From Betaproteobacteria bacterium (GTDB lineage Bacteria; Pseudomonadota; Gammaproteobacteria; Burkholderiales; Burkholderiaceae_C): 35,451 bases of DNA. The notes below the pieces were generated by a model. It saw only the letters and a program-made list of their open reading frames with translations, did no database searches and was not told the DNA's origin. Below are positions 1 through 8,600 of the stretch, in pieces. A program made the translations under genes and the position numbers. Each line of letters begins with the position of its first letter. Position 1 is the first letter of the stretch. The stretch is taken from positions 1 through 35,451 of the forward strand of contig RFVJ01000004.1 in the NCBI GenBank assembly GCA_009928125.1, in the 5' to 3' direction.

Positions 1-225
1 TTGGTGCAGCGCTTGCACTCACGCGGCTTTTCGCAATCAGAATTGATTTTGCGAATGACCCGCGAAGAAATTGGCAGTTACCTGGGCCTCAAACTTGAAA
101 CGGTCAGCCGCACCTTCTCCAAGTTTGTCGAGGATGGCATCGTGGAAGTGAAACAGCGACACGTCAAGATTTTGGACACCGAAGCGCTACAGCGCATGGT
201 GAACACCCAGCCTCAATGCCATTGA
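1..225 (+). CDS. fnr: Crp/Fnr-family transcriptional regulator, C-terminal part (5' truncated by window edge)
   Basis: Translation ...SRGFSQSELILRMTREEIGSYLGLKLETVSRTFSKFVEDGIVEV matches the FNR helix-turn-helix (TREEIG-YLGL--ETVSR-FS); next to a cbb3 oxidase cluster. Confidence 0.85.
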   Translation: MVQRLHSRGFSQSELILRMTREEIGSYLGLKLETVSRTFSKFVEDGIVEVKQRHVKILDTEALQRMVNTQPQCH

Positions 226-241
226 AACCCTGCTCAGCGGC

Positions 242-547
242 CTAGCAGCAACCTTTTCCGCCCTCAGCACCTTGCGTGCAGTTGGGGGGGCGCTTGTCAA
301 CAGGTACCGGGCAACGATTGACTTCAAAGGGCGACATGGACAGCAACGTGGTCAGGCTGCTTGAAACAATGGTCAAAGCCCAAAATACAAAAAAAGACAC
401 GGTGTACACACCCTGTCTTGACAGCGCCAATTGCTGACCAAACCAATGCATGTCCTCCGGGTCAAACATGCCAAACACCACCAACTCTAGCAAGCCTGCC
501 ACCAAAAAGGCGGGCCACACAATCCACATCAGTCGTTGAGCCAGCAT
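242..547 (-). CDS. Small membrane protein (about 2 TM helices) with Cys-containing C-terminal tail, last gene of cbb3 cluster; function unknown
   Basis: 101 aa ORF with two hydrophobic segments and tail NRCPVPVDKRPPNCTQGAEGGKGCC; co-directional with fixH/ccoG. Confidence 0.65.
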   Translation of the reverse strand: MLAQRLMWIVWPAFLVAGLLELVVFGMFDPEDMHWFGQQLALSRQGVYTVSFFVFWALTIVSSSLTTLLSMSPFEVNRCPVPVDKRPPNCTQGAEGGKGCC

Positions 548-564
548 TTTTGTCTCCCGTTTTG

Positions 565-846
565 TTATTTTTTTGAAGCTGGAACGACGCCTGTTGCGGC
601 ATGGTTTCGAGCTTGTAGCGCAGGCGCCATGGCAGCTTCTAGTTTCTCTTGATTTTCAATGGCATTGCGGGGGTTCAGGGCCTCTGTTGGCAGGACCGGG
701 TCGGGGATGGTGATTGCCAAATAAAGTGTTGCAAAAGCCGCGACCACAACCAAGGCTGGGCCGGCAATGATCATCCAGACCATGCCAAAAGACCACCAAG
801 GCTTGGCTTTGTTCACGGGTGACTGCGTCAAAGTGTTGGCATTCAT
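565..846 (-). CDS. ccoH: FixH/CcoH family cbb3 oxidase assembly protein
   Basis: 93 aa, one N-terminal TM (WWSFGMVWMIIAGPALVVVAAFATLYLAI) followed by a short soluble domain; located directly after ccoG. Confidence 0.7.
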   Translation of the reverse strand: MNANTLTQSPVNKAKPWWSFGMVWMIIAGPALVVVAAFATLYLAITIPDPVLPTEALNPRNAIENQEKLEAAMAPALQARNHAATGVVPASKK

Positions 847-883
847 AAAGTACTCGTTTTTTGATGTGCAGGACGGATGAAGC

Positions 884-2419
884 TTATCGTGGAATTAAAA
901 AGACTGACTTCTCTTCAAGCTGAGTATGGCCTGTTTCGTTGTCATCCGACGCTTCAATGGTAAATCGCACAGGGTATGAACCAGGTACGGCCGAATCATA
1001 GGGAACTTGAAGTCGAACCGAAACCCAACGAGATTGAGTCGACTCTACGGTCAAATCTTCGGAGTCTGTGAGAACTTTCAGTTCATACAGACCCTCTGCC
1101 GTCACTTTGAAGTGTTGGCGTTTTTCAGCGGCATTCATGATTTGCAAACGGTACACATTTTCAATGTTGCCGCCACTGACAATTCGCGCCAATGTGGCCC
1201 TGTCGCGCACCACATCCACTTTGAAGGACTTTCGCGTCAGCAAACTGCCGAACAACAAACCCACGACCAACAACAAAATGCCTGTGTAAATGAGGACACG
1301 CGGCCGGAAGATGTGCTTCAAGGTTTGTGACGCAGTCCATTTGTTTTGCATCGCATGTTGCGTTGAATATTTCACCAAACCACGTGGATAACCGACTTTG
1401 TCCATGACAGTATCGCAAACATCGGCACATGCACCACAGCCAATGCATTCGTATTGCAAACCATTGCGAATGTCGATGCCCGTGGGACAAACCTGCACAC
1501 ACAAAGTGCAATCAACGCAGGCACCCAAACTCAAGCTTGCCAAATCTGCTTTTTTAGAACGAGCGCCCCGTGGTTCACCGCGCTCTGCGTCATATGTGAC
1601 GATCAAGGTGTCCTTGTCGAACATGGCGCTTTGAAAGCGCGCATAGGGACACATGTACTTGCAAACTTGTTCGCGCATGAAGCCTGCATTGCCGTAGGTG
1701 GCAAAGCCGTAGAAGAAGACCCAAAACACTTCCCAGGACGACATGTTGCCTAAGAAAAATTCCATGCCCAATTCACGAATGGGCGTGAAGTAGCCCACGA
1801 AAGTGAAGCCGGTCCAAATCGACAAACCAATCCAAAGGAAATGTTTGTACCATTTTTTCACCAGCTTCTCGAGCGACATGTCTTGAGAATCTAGACGCAT
1901 GCGGGCCGTGCGATCGCCCTCCACTTTGCGCTCAATCCACATGAAAATTTCGCTGTAAACCGTCTGAGGACATGCATAGCCACACCACAAACGCCCCGCA
2001 ATGGCGGTGAACAAGAACAAAGAAAATGCAGAAATGACCAGCAAGCCTGTGAGGTAAATGAAGTCTTGTGGGTAAAGAACGATGCCAAAAATATAAAAGC
2101 GCCTCACGCCCAAATCAAAGAGCACAGCTTGGCGCTGCCCCCACTCTAGCCAGGGCAAACAGTAAAAAATAATTTGCGTTAAAAAAACAAATCCCCAACG
2201 CCATTTGGCAAAAATGCCTTGGACACTTCGGGGGTAGATTTTTTGATGGGCCGCGTAAAGTTCACCCCAAGCAGCCTCATCTGAGGCATTGCCCGAGCCC
2301 TCTTGCGAGGGCACGATGGGAATGACTTTACGCGTCGTCTGGTCTGAAGATTCCAAAACAACTCTCTTGGTGATTGAGCCGCCAGTTATTTGGCAGCAGG
2401 CTGGTTGGAGAGTCCCCAA
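884..2419 (-). CDS. ccoG: Cytochrome c oxidase accessory protein CcoG (FixG/RdxA family), polyferredoxin
   Basis: Motifs GRLWCGYACPQTVYSEIFMWIER, CVDCTLCVQVCPTGIDIRNGLQYECIGCGACADVC. Exact start uncertain: no ATG near the expected start; a TTG at about 2356 or the longer ORF start at 2419 are both possible. Confidence 0.93.
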   Translation of the reverse strand: MGTLQPACCQITGGSITKRVVLESSDQTTRKVIPIVPSQEGSGNASDEAAWGELYAAHQKIYPRSVQGIFAKWRWGFVFLTQIIFYCLPWLEWGQRQAVLFDLGVRRFYIFGIVLYPQDFIYLTGLLVISAFSLFLFTAIAGRLWCGYACPQTVYSEIFMWIERKVEGDRTARMRLDSQDMSLEKLVKKWYKHFLWIGLSIWTGFTFVGYFTPIRELGMEFFLGNMSSWEVFWVFFYGFATYGNAGFMREQVCKYMCPYARFQSAMFDKDTLIVTYDAERGEPRGARSKKADLASLSLGACVDCTLCVQVCPTGIDIRNGLQYECIGCGACADVCDTVMDKVGYPRGLVKYSTQHAMQNKWTASQTLKHIFRPRVLIYTGILLLVVGLLFGSLLTRKSFKVDVVRDRATLARIVSGGNIENVYRLQIMNAAEKRQHFKVTAEGLYELKVLTDSEDLTVESTQSRWVSVRLQVPYDSAVPGSYPVRFTIEASDDNETGHTQLEEKSVFLIPR

Positions 2420-3297
2420 ACATACGAAGCCAAGACATGCAGTTGTGGGTCTGTCAATTTGCCAGCTTGTGCAGGCATCTGATTGACTTTGCCGTTGTTG
2501 ACCATGGCAATGATGGCGTTTTCACCCCAGCCATGCAACCAGATGTCGTCTGTCAAGTTGGGTGCACCAATGGTTTGGTTGCCTTTGCCATCTGGGCCGT
2601 GACAGGCTGCACAGGCGACAAATTTAGGTTTACCCAAAGACGCGCGCAACGCATCGTGCGGACTGTTGGACAAGCTCAAAACATAGTGCGCCACATTGCG
2701 AACATCGTCAGCTGAACCCACAGCAGCTGCCATGGGCGGCATGTTGCCAATGCGCCCTTTCACCAAGGTTTCTTTGATTTTTTCATGGGTGCCGCCATGT
2801 AACCAATCTTTGTCGGTCAAATTGGGGAAGCCTTTGCCACCTCGCGCATCCGAGCCGTGGCACTGAGCGCAATTGTTCATGAACAAACGATCGCCAATGG
2901 CCATGGCCTGGGGATCTTTGGCCACGTCTTCAGGCGGCATGCCTGCAAACTTGGCATACAAAGGTTCGAGCGCTTGATTGGCTTTGGCCACTTCGGCGTC
3001 GTACTGTCCTGCAGATGACCAGCCCAATTTGCCAACACTGTTGCCCAAGCCTGGGTACAACGCAAGATATCCCAACGCAAATACGATGGTGATTAAAAAC
3101 AGACCAACCCACCAACGTGGCAAAGGGTTGTTCATTTCACGCAAATCACCATCCCAAACGTGTCCAGTGGTGTTGTCGTGGGTCGTCATGGCCTTGGCTT
3201 TGCCGCTGAAGTACAGCAACAGCAAACATGCCACGATGCCGACCAACGCAATGCCGGCCACATAGACAGACCAGAAATTGCTTGTGAAGTCACTCAT
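2386..3297 (-). CDS. ccoP: cbb3-type cytochrome c oxidase subunit III (dihaem)
   Basis: N-terminal TM segments plus two CXXCH motifs (CAQCH, CAACH); GNMPPMAAAVG haem-ligand region; position after ccoQ. Confidence 0.95.
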   Translation of the reverse strand: MSDFTSNFWSVYVAGIALVGIVACLLLLYFSGKAKAMTTHDNTTGHVWDGDLREMNNPLPRWWVGLFLITIVFALGYLALYPGLGNSVGKLGWSSAGQYDAEVAKANQALEPLYAKFAGMPPEDVAKDPQAMAIGDRLFMNNCAQCHGSDARGGKGFPNLTDKDWLHGGTHEKIKETLVKGRIGNMPPMAAAVGSADDVRNVAHYVLSLSNSPHDALRASLGKPKFVACAACHGPDGKGNQTIGAPNLTDDIWLHGWGENAIIAMVNNGKVNQMPAQAGKLTDPQLHVLASYVWGLSNQPAAK

Positions 3298-3332
3298 TTC
3301 AGATTCTCTTTCTATTCGTTGATCCGTCGCGC

Positions 3333-3473
3333 TCAGTCGTCTTGACCGAAAGGCAATTTGGCGGCCTCTTCAAAGTCAGCTGAACGACGCTTTGACAAGG
3401 TCCACACCAAAATTCCGAGGAACAAGATGAAGGTGACCACTGTCACTGCCGATCGAAGTGTGTTGACGTCCAT
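3333..3473 (-). CDS. ccoQ: cbb3-type oxidase subunit CcoQ/FixQ (46 aa; absent from the ORF track)
   Basis: Reverse-complement translation MDVNTLRSAVTVVTFILFLGILVWTLSKRRSADFEEAAKLPFGQDD*; single TM, between ccoO and ccoP. Confidence 0.92.
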   Translation of the reverse strand: MDVNTLRSAVTVVTFILFLGILVWTLSKRRSADFEEAAKLPFGQDD

Positions 3474-3488
3474 GTTGTGCGCCCCCTT

Positions 3489-4118
3489 TTATTTGCGATG
3501 AATGCCCATGCCTTGCAAGTAGGCAATGACCGCATCCAGTTCCGTTTTGCCTTTCACGTCTTCAGTGGCTTTGGCAATTTCTTCATCGGTGTAAGGCGCG
3601 CCCAATTGACGCAGGCCACGCATGTGGGCTGGCAAGCTGTCGCCGTCAACAGGTGCTTTTTCTAACCATGCATAGGCAGGCATATTGGATTCGGGCACCA
3701 CATCACGTGGGTTGATCAAGTGAATACGGTGCCAGTCGTCGGAGTACTTGCCGCCAACACGCGCCAAGTCGGGACCTGTGCGCTTGCTGCCCCATTGGAA
3801 GGGATGGTCGTACACAAACTCACCGGCCACTGAATAAGGACCGTAACGCAGTGTTTCAGCACGGAAGGGGCGGATCATTTGGGAGTGGCAGTTGTAGCAA
3901 CCTTCTCTCACATAAATATCGCGACCTGCCACTTGCAAGGCTGTGTAGGGCTTTAAACCTGGCACAGGCTCTGTGGTTGATTTTTGGAAAAACAACGGCA
4001 CGATTTCAACCATGCCACCAAACAGCAACACCAGCAAGATCAAAACAATCATGAGGAAGTTGCTGGTTTCAACTTTCTCGTGGGACAAGCCGCCACCGGA
4101 ATTTGAAGGATTGGACAT
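3489..4118 (-). CDS. ccoO: cbb3-type cytochrome c oxidase subunit II (monohaem)
   Basis: [21 protein letters not shown]...[28 protein letters not shown]; start set at ATG 4118, the upstream part of the track ORF is not CcoO. Confidence 0.95.
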   Translation of the reverse strand: MSNPSNSGGGLSHEKVETSNFLMIVLILLVLLFGGMVEIVPLFFQKSTTEPVPGLKPYTALQVAGRDIYVREGCYNCHSQMIRPFRAETLRYGPYSVAGEFVYDHPFQWGSKRTGPDLARVGGKYSDDWHRIHLINPRDVVPESNMPAYAWLEKAPVDGDSLPAHMRGLRQLGAPYTDEEIAKATEDVKGKTELDAVIAYLQGMGIHRK

Positions 4119-4138
4119 CTTATTTTTCTCCTGATGCT

Positions 4139-5541
4139 TTAGGCGTGTGCGGGGGCTGGAATTTGCACATCGACGGAACGACCGTTGGTGGCTGTTTTCA
4201 GCGTGTTCCACAACATGATCAACATGCCGCCCAAGTACAACAAACCACCCAACAAACGCAACATGTAGAAGGGATAAGTGGCTTTGACAGACTCGACAAA
4301 GGTGTAGGTCAGGGTACCGTCTGCATTGACAGAACGCCACATCAAACCTTGCATGACGCCCGCGATCCACATGGCCGCGATGTAAATCACGATGCCAATG
4401 GTGGCAATCCAGAAGTGCGCTTCAATGGCCTTCACGCTGTACATCTTCTTCTGACCGAACAAACGGGGAATCAGGTAGTACATGGTGCCCATGGTGACCA
4501 AGCCCACCCAACCCAAAGCGCCAGAGTGCACGTGGCCCACGGTCCAGTCGGTGTAATGAGACAGTGCGTTCACAGTTTTGATGGACATCATCGGACCTTC
4601 AAAGGTCGACATGCCATAGAAGGACAAGGACACGATGAGGAAGCGGAGCACGGGGTCATCGCGAAGTTTGTGCCATGCGCCGGACAAGGTCATGACACCG
4701 TTGATCATGCCGCCCCAGCTGGGTGCCAACAAAATGAGCGAGAACACCATGCCCAAAGACTGCGTCCAGTCGGGCAACGCGGTGTAGTGCAAGTGGTGAG
4801 GGCCTGCCCACATGTAGGTGAAGATGAGTGCCCAGAAGTGAACAATCGACAGACGGTAGCTGTAGACGGGTCTTTCTGCTTGCTTTGGAATGAAGTAGTA
4901 CATCATGCCCAAGAAGCCCGCTGTCAAGAAGAAGCCCACGGCATTGTGGCCGTAGCATAAGCGGAGTAAGACTTCATGAGGCCCACAGGTATGGCGGCGC
5001 TGTTCACCAAGTGCAGCAAGGCCACCGCAATGATGAAGGCACCGAAGAACCAATTGGCCACGTAAATGTGGCGCACCTTGCGGGTGCCGACCGTGCCAAA
5101 GAACACAATGGCAAACGACACCCAGACCAAGGTGATCAGAATGTCAATGGGCCACTCCAGTTCGGCGTATTCTTTGCCACTGGTGTAACCCAAAGGCAAG
5201 GAAATGGCGGCCGCCAGAATGACCAACTGCCAACCCCAAAAGGTGAAGGAAGCCAACTTTTCGGCAAACAAGCGAACATGGCAAGTTCTTTGCACCACGT
5301 AATAAGCCGAAGCAAACAAGCCGCAGCCGCCAAACGCGAAAATCACGGCGTTGGTGTGCAAAGGGCGCAAGCGGCCGTAACTGAGCCATGGAATGCCAAA
5401 GTTCAGCTCTGGCCATGTTAATTGAGCCGCAATGATCACGCCAACCAGCATGCCCACCACACCCCAAACCACCGTCATGATGGCAAACTGTCTGACAACC
5501 GTATCGCTGTAGACGCCTGCCTGTTCGTTGGCAAATTTCAT
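4139..5541 (-). pseudogene. ccoN: cbb3-type cytochrome c oxidase subunit I, disrupted by an internal deletion with frameshift near 4954-4957
   Basis: N-terminal part (ORF 4924..5547, good ATG 5541 with AGAGG upstream) ends ...[19 protein letters not shown]. The C-terminal part continues in another frame as [45 protein letters not shown]... to the stop at 4139. Family expectation at the junction is roughly [25 protein letters not shown]. Confidence 0.85.
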
Positions 5542-5596
5542 TTTCACCTCTTCTAAAAATACAAATTGAGTGTCGCAGTTAGGGCAAACACCGAGG

Positions 5597-5610
5597 TTGA
5601 CTTAAGTCAA
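5597..5610. promoter_or_regulatory. Putative FNR box TTGACTTAAGTCAA upstream of ccoNOQP
   Basis: Exact TTGAY-N4-RTCAA palindrome, centred about 62 bp upstream of the ccoN ATG; overlaps the ccoS stop codon. Confidence 0.7.
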
Positions 5611-5744
5611 TCATTTCTCAGAATTCGCTCACCTTCAGCCTCAATGTCTTCAAACTGACCGCGGTTCACGGCCCACCAAAGCCCTGCCAAAATAAAGAAC
5701 ACCAAGGCCACTGACAAAGGCACCAACAAATAAAGGATGTCCAT
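5607..5744 (-). CDS. ccoS: cbb3-type oxidase assembly protein CcoS (45 aa; absent from the ORF track)
   Basis: Reverse-complement translation MDILYLLVPLSVALVFFILAGLWWAVNRGQFEDIEAEGERILRND*; directly after ccoI. Confidence 0.93.
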   Translation of the reverse strand: MDILYLLVPLSVALVFFILAGLWWAVNRGQFEDIEAEGERILRND

Positions 5745-8053
5745 CAGTCTTTTCCTTCGAAGTCAACTTGCAAAGATTTGGACAATCGCAAGGCATTCAA
5801 AACCACACCCAAAGAACTGCTAGCCATGCCCAAACCGGCCAACCACGCTGGCAAAAATCCCAACACGGCCAACGGTACACAAGAGAAGTTGTAAACAGCT
5901 GCCCAAATCAGGTTTTGACGCACAATTTGGAGCGTTTTTCGGCTCAATTCGAAGGTGGCCACCAAAGGCTTCAAATCACTGGCCATGAACACAAAATCGG
6001 CCTTGGACTGCGCCAATGGCAAGGCCTGACCCAAGGCAAATGACACATCAGCCCCTGCCAACACGGGGCCATCATTCAGGCCATCGCCCACCATGGCCAC
6101 GCAATGCCCTTGGGCTTGTTCCAATTTGACTTGTTTGAGTTTTTCTTCAGGCGAGCAATCGCCCATGGCATCGGCAATGTTCAAGTGAGCAGCCAGAAGC
6201 GAAACGGACGCTTGACCATCACCGGACAACACGCGAACGCGCAAACCCATTTGCGCCAACGCTTGCAAAGTCGCCAATGCTTCCTGGCGAGGTGTTTCAG
6301 CAAACTCAAAGGTGGCCAACCAGCCCTCTTGGTCGCTGAGGCAGGCCTGCAATACATCCCCCTGCTTGGAAGGCAAGCCGCAGAACGCTGCTGAACCCAA
6401 ACGCAGTTCTTTTCGATGGCCAAGATCGTCTGGGGTGTCACTTTGACGCCAAGTTGCTTGAACGCCTTGCCCCGCAAACTCTCGAATATTTTCAAACTGA
6501 GGGTCCGCGTCCGATTTGTGAACATTGGCACGCACCAAAGATCTGGACACGGGGTGCAATGAGTGTTGCGCCAAACTTGCCGCCAAAGTCAGGGCCAGTT
6601 GATCGGAGACGCCTTCTCGGGTCTGAATGCGCTGGAGGCTAAAGTCCTCTTGAGTCAGTGTGCCGGTTTTGTCAAAAATCACCGTATCGACTTGGGCCAA
6701 TGTCTGAAGGGCTTGCAAACTGCGCAGCATGACGCCAGCGCGAGCTAACGCACCTGCCGCAGACAGCATGGCAGCGGGCGTTGCCAATGACAACGCACAA
6801 GGGCATGTCACGATCAGGACCGAGACCGCTACCATCAATGCATGGGCAGGACTGTATTGCCAACCCCAAGCCGCGGCCATTGCAGCCACAAACAGAACAC
6901 CCCACAAAAAGGGTTTGGCCACCCGGTCCGCTAACAGGGCCATGGTGGGCTTGGAAACTGCCGCACTTTCCATCAAGGCCACCATTTGGCCAAACCGGGT
7001 TTGCTTGCCCAAAGACACGACTTGAACTTCAACCGTGCCCGTCAGGTTCAAACTGCCCGCCAGGACGCACTCGCCCTCCGATCGCGGCAAGGGTTTTGAC
7101 TCGCCGGTCAAAAGTGCTTCGTCCACCTGTGTTTCACCCAACACAATGCGGGCATCTGCAGCAAAAGCTTCACCCGGCTTGACTTGAATGACATCCTGCA
7201 CGCGCAAATGTCGCAGGGTCGTTAACTCCCAGAGGCCATTCAGAGACTTTCGTTGCACAGCATCGGGCAGTCTGTTCATCACCGCCTCTAAAGCGCCCGC
7301 CGTTTTGTCGCGCAGCCTGAGTTCTAACCAACGACCCGTGAGTAAAAAGAAAACAAACATGGTGAAGGAGTCGAAATAAACTTCTGCACCAAAGGGGCCT
7401 TGTGGCTCGAAAGTGCCCAAGGTGCTCACCACGAAGGTCATGCCCATGCCAATGGCAACCGGCAGGTCCATGCTGATTTTTCTTTGCTTCAAATCGAGCC
7501 ATGCCGTTTTGAAAAAAGGCATGCAAGAGAAAAACAAAACGGGGAGCGACAGCACCCATGAAGCCCAACGCAACAACTGCACCATGTCGGGTGCAATGTC
7601 CTGCGGTTCACTCAAGTAAACAGGGGTGGCGTACATCATGACTTGCATCATGCAAAGGCCCGCAACACCCCAACGCCACAGCATTTTTCGTGCGTCCGCT
7701 CGGCGCACCTCATTGGCCAAGGCGTCGTTGGCAGGGACAGTGCGATAACCCAATTGAGCAACCGCCTTCATCCACTGGGAAGGTTGGGTTTGATCGGCCG
7801 ACCAAACCACCCGCCCCCTGTGACTCGCTGCGCTGATTTGCGCCGATTTGACGCCAGGCACGGACAACAAGGCCTCTTCGATGTTGATCGCGCACGCGGT
7901 GCAATGCATCCCCTCAAAGACGACACTGGAAGTCCATTGATGGGGTTCTTGAGCACTGACTTGACTGAAATCAGACCATTCCTGCGCATGATCGAGCAAG
8001 GACCATTGCGAGGTCAGAACCTGTAAATCAGCTGGGAGTACTTGCTGTGCCAT
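5744..8053 (-). CDS. ccoI: Copper-translocating P-type ATPase CcoI/FixI
   Basis: GMHCTACAINIEEAL metal-binding domain, TCPCALSLATPAA, DKTGTLT, GDGLNDGPVLAGADVS. Start given at ATG 8053; a TTG start at 8074 is the track alternative. Confidence 0.93.
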   Translation of the reverse strand: MAQQVLPADLQVLTSQWSLLDHAQEWSDFSQVSAQEPHQWTSSVVFEGMHCTACAINIEEALLSVPGVKSAQISAASHRGRVVWSADQTQPSQWMKAVAQLGYRTVPANDALANEVRRADARKMLWRWGVAGLCMMQVMMYATPVYLSEPQDIAPDMVQLLRWASWVLSLPVLFFSCMPFFKTAWLDLKQRKISMDLPVAIGMGMTFVVSTLGTFEPQGPFGAEVYFDSFTMFVFFLLTGRWLELRLRDKTAGALEAVMNRLPDAVQRKSLNGLWELTTLRHLRVQDVIQVKPGEAFAADARIVLGETQVDEALLTGESKPLPRSEGECVLAGSLNLTGTVEVQVVSLGKQTRFGQMVALMESAAVSKPTMALLADRVAKPFLWGVLFVAAMAAAWGWQYSPAHALMVAVSVLIVTCPCALSLATPAAMLSAAGALARAGVMLRSLQALQTLAQVDTVIFDKTGTLTQEDFSLQRIQTREGVSDQLALTLAASLAQHSLHPVSRSLVRANVHKSDADPQFENIREFAGQGVQATWRQSDTPDDLGHRKELRLGSAAFCGLPSKQGDVLQACLSDQEGWLATFEFAETPRQEALATLQALAQMGLRVRVLSGDGQASVSLLAAHLNIADAMGDCSPEEKLKQVKLEQAQGHCVAMVGDGLNDGPVLAGADVSFALGQALPLAQSKADFVFMASDLKPLVATFELSRKTLQIVRQNLIWAAVYNFSCVPLAVLGFLPAWLAGLGMASSSLGVVLNALRLSKSLQVDFEGKD

Positions 8054-8087
8054 GCCCTGAAGATAAGGGTGCAAGCTTGCACGAAAC

Positions 8088-8101
8088 TTGATTTACATCA
8101 A
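8088..8101. promoter_or_regulatory. Putative FNR box TTGATTTACATCAA between divergent ccoI and uspA
   Basis: Exact match to TTGAT-N4-ATCAA, in the ccoI/uspA intergenic region. Confidence 0.8.
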
Positions 8102-8156
8102 GACAGACGAAATTGAGAGTTTTAGACTTTGGTCATCACTTCAAAAGGAGAACACC

Positions 8157-8600
8157 ATGTACAAACGCATTCTTGTTGCCACCGATGGCTCAAGCCTTTC
8201 CAAAAAAGCCGTCGCCGACGCCATTGGTTTGGCGGCCACTTGCGGCGCCGAATTGATTGCCCTGAAAGTCGTGCCCCGGTATCCACAGGCCTACTTTGAA
8301 GGCAGCATTCCCCTCAATGCCAAAGATGTGGCTCGCATCGAGGCTCAATGGGCCGGCGAGGCGCAAGCTGCAGTCGATGCCGTGCAAAAAGCGGCAGCCG
8401 CCAAAGGCATCACAGCCAAGGGCGTGGTCAGCCGCTCTGACATCGTCTCCGACGCCATCATTGCCGCTGCCAAAAAACACAAGGCCGATTTGGTGGTGAT
8501 GGCCTCACATGGCCGCAAAGGCATCAAGCGATTGTTGCTTGGCAGTGAAACGCAACAAGTGCTGACACACTGCCATGTGCCTGTCTTGGTCTTACGCTGA
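8157..8600 (+). CDS. Universal stress protein, UspA family
   Basis: MYKRILVATDGSSLSKKAVADAI...ADLVVMASHGRKGIKRLLLGSETQQVLTHCHVPVLVLR; ATG 8157 preceded by AAAAGGAG. Confidence 0.93.
   Translation: MYKRILVATDGSSLSKKAVADAIGLAATCGAELIALKVVPRYPQAYFEGSIPLNAKDVARIEAQWAGEAQAAVDAVQKAAAAKGITAKGVVSRSDIVSDAIIAAAKKHKADLVVMASHGRKGIKRLLLGSETQQVLTHCHVPVLVLR

Noticed and set aside
4103-4960. Long plus-strand ORF (285 aa) opposite ccoN
   Set aside because: Low-complexity His/Gln-rich translation antisense to a clear CcoN reading; a shadow ORF produced by codon bias.
4139-5541. Programmed frameshifting to make full-length CcoN
   Set aside because: No slippery heptamer at the junction, and about 11 conserved residues are physically missing, so frameshifting alone could not restore the protein.
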